Position numbers and translations under genes: made by a program. From assembly GCF_029027965.1 (NCBI RefSeq), contig NZ_CP119082.1:2396001-2460000 (forward strand): a stretch of 64,000 bases of DNA. The letters run 5' to 3'. This DNA comes from Paracoccus sp. S3-43 (GTDB taxonomy: Bacteria > Pseudomonadota > Alphaproteobacteria > Rhodobacterales > Rhodobacteraceae). Positions 52,632 through 64,000 of the stretch are shown in pieces. Under the pieces are notes generated by a model. The model was not told the origin of the DNA, did not search any database, and saw nothing but the letters and a program-made list of their open reading frames with translations. How positions within the stretch are numbered: the first letter of the stretch is position 1; the number at the start of each line of letters is the position of its first letter.

Positions 52632-53686
52632 ATCAGCCGGAAAGCTGTCCAAGGATCGGGGAGTAGCTCAGTGTTGTAGTGGACAAGCCAGGCATCGAGA
52701 TCTGCCTGCATCGCCTCGACGCTGTCGTAGAAGGTCTCGCGCATCTTGATGCGGAAGAATTCGTCGAGGACCGTGCCGTTGAAGCGCTCGGCGAAGCCGT
52801 TGGTCTTGGGCGTCCTGACCTTGGTGCGGCGGTGCTCAATGCCGTTGAGATCCAGGTAGAGCTCGTAGGGATGCTTCTCGGTGCCGCAGAACTCTCGGCC
52901 GTTGTCGGTCAGCACGGCTTTCACCGGCAGGTCCAGATTCGCGGAGAAGGGCAGCACGGCGTTGTGCAGCACCGCCACCGCGGCCTCCGGCTGCTTGGAG
53001 ACGTGCAGAAAGCCGAAAGCGCAGGAGCCGTAGGTGTCGACCACTGCATGCAGGTAGACTTTTCCCACGCCCTTCAGGCTGCCGACGAAGAAGGTGTCAG
53101 CCGACAGAAGCGCGCCAGGAGCGCTGCTCTCGACATGGCGCTCCCGGAAGCAGGGATTGAGCTTCTCAAGGAACGTAGCCTGTTCGGGAGTGATGTCGAT
53201 CACCTTGCCGGCGTTCGCCTCCTCCAGCGCCAGCCAGCGCTCGATCCTGGTGCCCAAGCCATGGTCGTTGAGCAGCTTTCTGGATCGTGATCGCCGAGAC
53301 CCGCGTCCCCTCCAGCGACAGGATGGCCTCAAGACGGTTGCAGCCGTAGGCGGGATGCTCCAGCGCCAGGGCCCGGATGCGGTCGACGACCTCCGGCGCG
53401 GTCGCCCGAGGATGGGACTTGTGGATCGGCGGCAGGTCCTTCAGGCCGTCAAAGCCCTGCGTCTGAAAGCGGCGCTTCCAGTCATAGAAGCTGGTGCGAT
53501 CCATGCCCCGCTGGCGGCAGGCTTCGGCGACATTCCCAAGTTCTCGCGCCAGGTCCAGCACGCTCATCCGCTGCTGCGCAACCTTGCTGATCGCGTCACG
53601 TGGTGCCGATTTCCTGATCTTCGATGATCTATCCATGGTCCCTTCCTCCTTGCTGAGAATAGCACCGCAAGAAGGTTAAGAGGACA

Positions 53687-53970
53687 CATGAATTGCTGCG
53701 CGCTGCACAATGATAAGGCCTGACCTGATCAGGTGCTTCATCTCCGAAAACAGCAACTCGAAAGCTGCCATTGTCGTTGCCCGTGACCGCCCTATTCTCC
53801 TCGCGCTATGCTGCTCCGGACGGAAACATCGCTCCATGGCGAAGTATTTCGCACAGCAGCGTAGGAGACAGACCGAAACCGAATGCGACCTTTTCACCAC
53901 TGCTTCGCGTTTCTATCGTCGGCAATTCAACGCTGCCTAGCCTGTCTCGAGTTCCTTGGGAACGGACAGA
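53687..53970. other. Non-coding stretch between IS481 element D and the Fic gene
   Basis: Short open frames run on both strands, but none has a ribosome site or a recognisable product. It may be the remains of older DNA interrupted by the IS481. I see nothing else in it. Confidence 0.4.
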
Positions 53971-54889
53971 TCAGCTACCCGCAGGCAAGGGATCGGTCCC
54001 TTCGCTAAGGATCGCAAGATAGCGGCGGTAGCTGAACACCCGCCCCCGCTTGCGCCCGGTGATTTCGTCGACGATGCCCATCTTCTCCAGATCGGCCAAG
54101 GCGGCATTGACCGTCGGAGCCGACAGGCCTGTCTGCCGGACCAGTTGGTTGGAGGTCAGGAACGGGTTTTGTTGGAAGAGGTCGTGGATGCGGAGGGTCG
54201 ATCCGGCGCGATCACTTTCGGTAGTGATGCGCTCGCGGTCTTCCTTGAACAAGTCGACGATCCTGGTCGCTGCCTCGAACGCCTGGTTTGCCGTCTCGGC
54301 CACCCCGGCAAGGAAGAAATCCAGCCAGGCCTCCCAATTGCCATGCTCGCGCACCTCCTGAAGCAGGCGGTAATAGTCGGCCCGATGTGTCTTCAGATAG
54401 AGGCTGAGATAGAGCAGCGGCTTGCGCAGCACCCCGTTGACGCAAAGATACAGCGTCACCAGCAGGCGGCCGATACGGCCGTTGCCATCGAGGAACGGGT
54501 GGATGGTCTCGAACTGGACATGCAGTAGGCCAGCCTTGATCAGCGCCGGCAATCGCGAACTGTCCTCGTGCATGAAACGCTCCAGCGCGTCGAGGCAGGC
54601 ATCGAGTTCGGTGACGGGCGGCGGAACATAGAGCGCGTTGCCGGGACGCGAGCCGCCGATCCAGTTCTGCGAACGGCGGAACTCGCCTGGACTTTTCGTG
54701 CCGCCCCGCCCACTTTGCAGCAACCGCGCGTGCATCTCGCGGATCAGGCGCAGGGACAACGGCAATTCCTCCAGCCGCTCCAGCCCATACATCATCGCAT
54801 CGACATAGTTCGACACCTCGCGGATGTCGTCTATCGGCTCCCCGGCCTGGGCTTCGGTCTCGAAGCGCAGAAGGTCGTGTAAATGCTGG

Positions 54890-56829
<1,940 letters not shown>

Positions 56830-56840
<11 letters not shown>

Positions 56841-57624
56841 TCCTGCCAGCGGCGCCATCGTCATCATGCTTCGCAGCCTGAAGATGCATGGCATGGCGCA
56901 GGCCGTGACGGACCTGATCGAGCAAGGGGCGCCGGCCTTTGATGCAGCCGTGCCGATCCTGTCTCAACTGCTGAAAGCCGAGATGGCCGAGCGCGAGGTC
57001 CGCTCCATCGCCTATCACATGAAGGCCGCACGCTTCCCGGCATACAAGGACCTCTCAGGCTTCGACTTCTCGGCCAGCGAGATCAACGAAGCCACGGTGC
57101 GCCAGCTGCATCGTTGCGAGTTCATGGACGGGGCACAGAACGTGGTTCTGATTGGCGGTCCGGGCACGGGGAAGACCCACGCCGCAACCGCCCTCGGCGT
57201 TCAGGCCATAGAGCATCACCGCCGCAAGGTCCGCTTCTTCTCCACCATCGAACTGGTCAACGCCCTCGAACAGGAAAAGGCCAAGGGCAAGGCCGGGCAG
57301 ATCGCCGAAAGCCTGACCCGCCTCGATCTCGTGATCCTCGATGAGCTGGGCTATCTGCCCTTCAGTGCCTCGGGCGGGGCGCTGCTCTTCCATCTGCTGA
57401 GCAAGCTCTACGAACGCACCAGCGTCGTCATCACCACAAACCTCAGCTTCAGCGAATGGGCCACGGTCTTCGGCGACGCCAAGATGACCACCGCGCTGCT
57501 CGACCGCCTCACCCATCGCTGCCACATCCTGGAGACCGGAAACGACAGCTTCCGCTTCAAAGCCAGTTCAGCCGCCGCAGCGCGCCAAAAGAAGGAGAGC
57601 AATCACGCCTTGACCACTGAATGA
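56830..57624 (+). CDS. istB: IS21 helper ATPase IstB
   Basis: IstB is the AAA+ ATPase that directs IstA to its target DNA. The 264-residue protein starts at ATG 56830. The N-terminal region [15 protein letters not shown] is typical, the Walker A reads [11 protein letters not shown] at about residue 110, the Walker [14 protein letters not shown], and [15 protein letters not shown] is the family signature (TSNxxFxEW type). It is intact, and through the upstream frameshift it is also in frame with IstA. Confidence 0.95.
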
Positions 57625-57697
57625 CCCGAAAACCATAATCAGAGGTGGCTCACTTCTCGATGGAAATGCCGGCTCAGTTCTGGGTGGAAATCAACAC

Positions 57698-57907
57698 GCT
57701 GACTTCCAGCAGATCACCCGCAGCCGGACAATCGAGCGCAGACTGCGCGGAGCGGAGGAACTCACCGCGATCGCGTGGGTGCTTCTGGAGGCGCTGTTCC
57801 CGGTCGAAAAGGGTGTGCGGCTTCTTGGCGTGACGCTATCCTCATTGGAGCCGGAAAGAGACGAAGATGTCGTCCGGCAACTTAGCCTCGAACTGCCGGG
57901 TCTGTAG
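57698..57907 (+). pseudogene. dinB: DNA polymerase IV (dinB) C-terminal remnant
   Basis: The plus strand reads ADFQQITRSRTIERRLRGAE, then LLEALFPVEKGVRLLGVTLSSLE and a stop at 57905-57907. These are the little-finger residues at the end of Y-family polymerase IV. The first ~290 residues are missing, cut off exactly at the IS21 end (57696). A 125-residue gene follows after 21 bases and was probably its operon partner. Confidence 0.82.
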
Positions 57908-57928
57908 AAACCGAACGGGAGTGGCCGG

Positions 57929-58306
57929 ATGAAGCGGCGTGACGAGGAAAGGATTGCGGCCCAACTCGCCAAGGCGATGGCCATGATCTGCGTACGCAAC
58001 ACCATGCTGGAGAACATCCATGCGGGGCGCGTGCCGGTAACGAAAGCCGGAGATTTCTCCGATGTTATCGTCGTCGATGCCGACGGCAATCAAATTCCAT
58101 GGCAAGAGCTTTCGCGCATTGACGACAACGAAATGCGTGATCTGATGCGGCAGGTAGTAAATCGCCTCTATACGTTCCAGCTTCGCTTCGGAGAGCCCGA
58201 GTTTCAGGCATTCGTGAACCGCTGGCTCGGCGTCGCACGCAAGTGGGACGAACCCGTTCTTGATCCCGGCCTGCCTGGCATCATCCCCCCGGACGCAGCG
58301 GATTGA
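57929..58306 (+). CDS. Hypothetical protein next to dinB remnant, 125 residues
   Basis: I recognise no function. The protein starts MKRRDEERIAAQLAKAMAM, has a central acidic DVIVVDADGNQIPW and a helical second half (LMRQVVNRLYTFQLRFGEPEF). It is soluble, with no signal or membrane segment. ATG at 57929 follows GGAGTGG. It is 21 bases after the dinB remnant and probably was co-transcribed with it; that gene pair may be part of the island's older cargo. Its end overlaps convergent vapC by 26 bases. Confidence 0.7.
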   Translation: MKRRDEERIAAQLAKAMAMICVRNTMLENIHAGRVPVTKAGDFSDVIVVDADGNQIPWQELSRIDDNEMRDLMRQVVNRLYTFQLRFGEPEFQAFVNRWLGVARKWDEPVLDPGLPGIIPPDAAD

Positions 58307-58712
58307 CGAACTCCAGCCCGGCGAAGTCCTTCTCGTTGTCCGTAACCACAATGCAGTCGTTCGCACCTGCGACAGAAGCGATGATCATATCCAAGGCGCT
58401 ACGCGGACGACCTGCCGCCTTCCCTTCCGCCATCAACCGCGCCCAGATCAGGCCCGCTTTGTCATCGAACGAGAGAATTCGACCGGTGAACAGTTCCCGC
58501 GGCCCCTCCGGTCCTGAGAACCATGCCTCGAGAGCATCGCGCTTTTTCCCGCGCGGTTTCTCCAGAATACCGCGCCGGATCTCGGCGATGGTCAGCGCCG
58601 AAATAAGCAGGTCTTCGTCGCGCTGCTCCGCCCACCACGCCAACAGCGCTTCCGACGGATGCGGCTTGACGACGTTGCTGATGATGTTGGTATCGAGGAG
58701 ATAGCGCGTCAC
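58281..58712 (-). CDS. vapC: VapC-type PIN-domain toxin
   Basis: VapC toxins are PIN-domain RNases that cut tRNA or rRNA. The 143-residue protein has the acidic tetrad in expected places: YLLDTNIISN (Asp near 7), ALTIAEIRRGI (Glu near 44), ALDMIIASVA (Asp near 107) and VVTDNEKDF (Asp near 124). It starts by overlapping the vapB stop (ATGA). It is convergent with and overlaps the 125-residue gene. All active-site residues are present, so it should be functional. Confidence 0.93.
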   Translation of the reverse strand: MTRYLLDTNIISNVVKPHPSEALLAWWAEQRDEDLLISALTIAEIRRGILEKPRGKKRDALEAWFSGPEGPRELFTGRILSFDDKAGLIWARLMAEGKAAGRPRSALDMIIASVAGANDCIVVTDNEKDFAGLEFVNPLRPGG

Positions 58713-59014
58713 AGATCGACCCGGCGCCCTTCCTCGCGCGGGCGCGACAGATCGAGATTGGCGCCGACAAGGGGCGAACGGCGCAGCGCGGACAGGATGC
58801 CGCCAGATTTTGGCGGCTCACCCGCGACGAGGGCTGCCTTGACCGCAGCCCGCGCCTGATCCGCTTCCGGTCCCTCCTCCGCCAGTTGGCGGGCGAGCGA
58901 CCGGATCAGTTCGCGGTCGGATTCCAATGCCAGGACCTCAAAGCGCTTGAAGCCACGCTGCGTCAGGCGCGCCCGGTAGTTCTCGATCGCTCTTTTCTGT
59001 GCGGCATTGCTCAT
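58709..59014 (-). CDS. vapB: VapB-type antitoxin
   Basis: The 101-residue partner of vapC. The N-terminal part (IENYRARLTQRGFKRFEVLALESDRELIRSLA, as RARLTQRGFKRFEVLAL) fits the small DNA-binding antitoxins next to this VapC type, and the C-terminal tail (PLVGANLDLSRPREEGR) is the toxin-neutralising strand seen in these systems. The ATG at 59014 was chosen on homologue-like length; an upstream in-frame ATG at 59068 is less likely. Coupled to vapC by a four-base overlap. Confidence 0.86.
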   Translation of the reverse strand: MSNAAQKRAIENYRARLTQRGFKRFEVLALESDRELIRSLARQLAEEGPEADQARAAVKAALVAGEPPKSGGILSALRRSPLVGANLDLSRPREEGRRVDL

Positions 59015-59029
59015 TGCTGGCCTCCGTTC

Positions 59030-59043
59030 TATATCCTGATATA
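59030..59043. promoter_or_regulatory. Candidate VapB operator
   Basis: TATATC-CT-GATATA is a perfect 6+6-bp palindrome centred 22 bases before vapB, in an AT-rich stretch. VapB/VapBC complexes bind such palindromes to repress their own operon. The rest of 59015-59306 has no convincing gene. Confidence 0.45.
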
Positions 59044-59306
59044 TAGCCGATATTATCCTTACAAACAAGGGATGTCAGCGATGCCGCGCGACTCGCACCA
59101 TAGACCGTTAGTGCAGAAGAAAACTGCGCGTTCCCGCCAGTATTTTCCATATGCTGTGATGCGCTACGCTTCGCCAGACCGCGCGGAAGACGCCGATCAC
59201 GCCTCCTCCACCGCCAGAATTACGGGTTTGATTTCAGTTGCTTGGCTGGCTTCAGGTGGCGATGCTGCGAAGCATGACCTTGCGAGCCCCCGGAAACACA
59301 GCAAAG

Positions 59307-59462
59307 ATGTCAGGACGAGAGCGCGAAGCGTTACTCGAATCCCTGATGATCGACGAGCCGGAACTGACGTTCACCCCGTGCGGCAATCCCGATCCGCGCC
59401 TTCTGCGTCTCGTCGAGTTTCTGGCGCGGCAGGCAGCGCGGGAATGCTACGCCGAGGAGTGA
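59307..59462 (+). CDS. Small protein upstream of the recombinase, 51 residues
   Basis: A short frame, SGREREALLESLMIDEPELTF then PRLLRLVEFLARQAARECY, follows an AAAG start region and ends 54 bases before the recombinase. It is acidic and helical, soluble, with no known family. Small genes in this position often accompany large serine recombinases and may be cofactors or directionality factors; that is inference. The ATG at 59307 is preferred over more upstream in-frame starts. Confidence 0.5.
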   Translation: MSGREREALLESLMIDEPELTFTPCGNPDPRLLRLVEFLARQAARECYAEE

Positions 59463-61087
59463 AGATGACGCGTCGACGGGGGAAGCGCACCTCCTGATGC
59501 CGAAAGGAGATGTGCAGTGAAAGTCGCGATCTACGCCCGCTATTCGTCGGACAATCAGCGCGAGGCGTCCATCGCCGACCAGTTCCGCATGTGCCGCCTG
59601 CGGGCGGAGAAGGAAGGCTGGACGGTGGTCGAGGAATATTCCGATCACGCCATCTCCGGCTCCAGCATGATTCAGCGTCCCGGCATCCAGGCGCTGATCA
59701 TGGATTCCTCGCGCGGCCGCTTCGACCTGATCATGGCCGAAGCGCTCGACCGGATCAGCCGTGACCAGGAAGACATCGCCGGCATCTACAAGCGCATGCG
59801 CTATGCCGATGTGAGGATGTTCACCCTGTCCGAGGGCGAGATCAGCGAATTGCATGTTGGCCTGAAGGGCACGATGAACGCGCTGTTCCTGAAAGATCTC
59901 GCCGACAAAACCCGGCGCGGTCAGCGCGGGCGTGTCGAGGCGGGCAAGTCGGGCGGCGGCAATTCCTACGGCCATGATGTCGTCAAGAAGTTCGACGCCA
60001 ATGGCGAGCCCATTCGCGGCGACCGGACCATCAACGAGGCGCAGGCTGATGTCGTGCGTCGCATCTTCCGCGACTACGCCGCCGGCAAGTCGGCCAAGAC
60101 CATTGCCTTCGCCCTGAACAGGGACCGTATCCCCGCGCCGTCGGGCGGAGACTGGGGGTTCAGCACGATCAACGGCAACCCGAAGCGTGGCAACGGCATC
60201 CTCAACAACGAGATGTATGTCGGCAAGATCGTCTGGAACCGCCAGCGTTTCGTCAAAGACTCCGATACCGGCAAGCGCCAGGCCCGGCCCAACCCAGAAT
60301 CGGAATGGGTCATTCAGGAGGCGCCGGAGCTGCGCATCCTCGATGACGACCTCTGGAACGCCGTGAAGGCGAGGCAGGACGAGAACCGGACTGAGCGGGA
60401 CGAGAGCGGCGTCGCCGACGTCCGCAAGATGAACTACCGACGCCGGCCGAAATATCTCTTCTCGGGCCTGACCAAATGCGCCTGCTGCGGCGGAGGATAC
60501 TCCGCCATCTCGGCCACGCTGATCGGCTGCTCGACAGCACGGAACAAAGGCACCTGCGACAACCGAACCAACATCCGCCGCGACGAATTGGAGACGCGCG
60601 TGCTGAATGCGCTTCGCACCAAATTGTCGATCCCGAATTGTTCGCTCACTTCTGCGCGGTGTTTACGCAGGAGATGAACCGGCTGCGGATGGAAGGCCGC
60701 GCCGGTATCGCCGCGGCCGAGGCCGAGATGGCGAAGATCGACCGGGAACTCGACACGCTGCTCAACCTGATCCTCAAGGGCGGCGCGGCTGACGCCATCA
60801 ATTCCAAGATGGTCCTGCTCGAACACCGCAAGAAGGAGCTGGCTCTGTTCCTGGCCGAGGCCGAGGAACCGCCTCCCCTTCTGCACCCCTCGATGGCGCT
60901 GCAATACCGCAGGCGGGTGCAGCAGCTCTATGAAGCCCTGCAGGACGAAGAGGAAGAGAAGCGGGTCGAGGCAGCAGACATCCTGCGCTCGCTGGTGGAA
61001 AAGATCGTGCTGACGCCGGTGGACGGCAAGGTGGAAATCGACGTTCAGGGCGATCTCGCTGGAATCCTTACGATTTCCGCACAAACG

Positions 61088-61111
61088 AAAAAGCCCGCCG
61101 AAGGGGCGGGC
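61088..61111 (-). terminator. Island-borne terminator now next to tRNA-fMet
   Basis: GCCCGCC (61093-61099) pairs with GGCGGGC (61105-61111), loop of five; on the minus strand the stem is followed by TTTTT. It lies 17 bases beyond the tRNA-fMet 3' end and inside the island, so it can end the rRNA operon transcript in place of the displaced native terminator. Confidence 0.65.
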
Positions 61112-61127
61112 GGATCGCAAGTGACGA

Positions 61128-61204
<77 letters not shown>

Positions 61205-61264
61205 CCAATGGATGTCCTGCTCGGTTTTTTTCATCGTGTCGGAGAGATGTTCGCGTCTTTCCAG

Positions 61265-61380
61265 GTCTGGCGGTGACCTACTCTCCCACGTCTTTTGACG
61301 CAGTACCATCGGCGCAGCGGCACTTAACGGCCGAGTTCGGGATGGGATCGGGTGTTTTGCTCGCGCTAGGGCCACCAGAC
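61265..61380 (-). rRNA. rrf: 5S ribosomal RNA
   Basis: About 116 bases. On the minus strand the ends GTCTGG and CCAGAC pair, and the core CCCGATCCCATCCCGAACTC with GCCGTTAAG and GGTACTG is the conserved 5S pattern. It lies 84 bases before (upstream of) the 23S end on this strand and 61 bases from tRNA-fMet. Confidence 0.95.
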
Positions 61381-61440
61381 CGGGAAAGAAGCGATCAGCG
61401 TGTTCCGTTTTCGGGAACGTGTTGTCCAAGGATGCTTTCG

Positions 61441-61461
61441 GGAAGAAGTCCTGCTTCTTCC
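61441..61461. other. Stem-loop in the 23S-5S spacer
   Basis: GGAAGAAG (61441-61448) pairs with CTTCTTCC (61454-61461) over a five-base loop, right at the 3' end of 23S. It is a likely processing stem in the precursor rRNA. Confidence 0.4.
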
Positions 61462-61464
61462 GGA

Positions 61465-64000
<2,536 letters not shown>

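Larger units (their letters stand above)
51401..52670 (+). mobile_element. IS3-family element E, inside IS481 element D
   Basis: Length is 1,270 bp. Ends TGAGCTACCCCCCGA (from 51401) and, on the other strand from 52670, TGAGCTACTCCCCGA. The four bases GTGT flank both sides (51397-51400 and 52671-52674), a clean target duplication. orfA and orfB are intact, so this is the most recent insertion in the nest. Confidence 0.92.
51315..53636 (-). pseudogene. IS481 transposase, frameshifted and split by an IS3
   Basis: The gene starts at 53636 (MDRSSKIRK, then DLARELGNVAEACRQRGMDRTSFYDWKRR). Near 53277-53281 an extra A (CAGAAAGC where CAGAAGC is expected) shifts the frame. The next part holds the DDE core (LLSADTFFVGSLKG, AVLTDNGREFCG, TNGFAERFNG). 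At 52671 an IS3 element interrupts it within HYNTE, and the C terminus (RPHLGYRNMG to VSQEG) resumes at 51400 and stops at 51315. Joining the flanks minus four duplicated bases restores HYNTERPHLGY exactly. It is non-functional in this form, unless the A-run is a programmed shift. Confidence 0.9.
51308..53686 (-). mobile_element. IS481-family element D, interrupted by an IS3 element
   Basis: The 19-bp ends TGTCCTCTTAACCTTCTTG (51308-51326) and its exact complement (53668-53686) bound the element. Flanking TATGAAT and CATGAAT form a likely 7-bp target duplication with one mismatch. Without the inserted IS3 the element is 1,105 bp. Its left 94 bp are repeated at 44652-44745. Confidence 0.88.

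Overview
The window is high-GC alphaproteobacterial DNA, most likely from a Paracoccus-like member of the Rhodobacteraceae/Paracoccaceae. This rests on an aerobic cobaltochelatase gene (cobT), the pcm-tolC-popZ gene order, the ImuA-ImuB-DnaE2 mutagenesis cassette, an opgGHC glucan operon, the R/L-type N-end-rule transferase, and an rRNA operon ending in 5S and initiator tRNA. The species cannot be fixed from sequence reading alone.

Bases 1-44,311 are ordinary chromosomal backbone. In order they carry: the 3' part of carA; a membrane glycosyltransferase with an MshEN-like N terminus; glnE (nitrogen control); bpt; the acetolactate synthase pair ilvI-ilvH; an M48 lipoprotein protease; several small conserved genes; methylmalonyl-CoA epimerase; a response regulator; a decayed GNAT gene; aspS; a CPBP protease with a GH25 muramidase; a GlcD-like FAD oxidase; a GT8 glycosyltransferase coupled to an NAD-epimerase; cobT; an FMN reductase; pcm-tolC-popZ; tRNA-Cys; opgG-opgH-opgC (periplasmic glucans); ptsP; lysC; a four-nucleotide-overlap chain waaA-DUF1178-SDR; a 25-residue membrane peptide gene; and imuA-imuB-dnaE2 behind a LexA-like box. 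Many neighbours overlap by ATGA or GTGA, so translational coupling is common.

Bases 44,348-48,222 are a mosaic of insertion sequences: a truncated IS481 end, an IS3 element interrupted by a second IS481 element (with loss of part of the IS3 orfB), and an intact-looking IS3 element of the IS407 type. A Rho-independent terminator that originally served the rRNA/tRNA-fMet operon lies at 48,171-48,195.

Bases 48,223-61,141 form a genomic island of about 12.9 kb inserted at the 3' end of tRNA-fMet. It is bounded by a 14-bp direct repeat of the tRNA end. At its right end is a large serine recombinase that carries a frameshift and whose reading frame runs into the tRNA. Cargo is HipBA, an XRE regulator with an unrecognised C-terminal region, VapBC, a 125-residue protein of unknown function, a dinB remnant and a Fic gene that lost its N terminus to an IS21 element. 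Nested elements (an IS3 inside an IS481, an IS21 inside an older IS21) record repeated invasion. The island brings its own minus-strand terminator to the tRNA, which probably replaces the displaced native one.

Bases 61,128 to the end hold tRNA-fMet, 5S and the 3' part of 23S rRNA, all on the minus strand. No CRISPR array was seen. I found no convincing wholly new system; the most informative items are the tRNA-fMet serine-recombinase island, the chimeric IS21-Fic gene, and the glycosyltransferase with a possible c-di-GMP-binding domain and a hairpin over its start codon.
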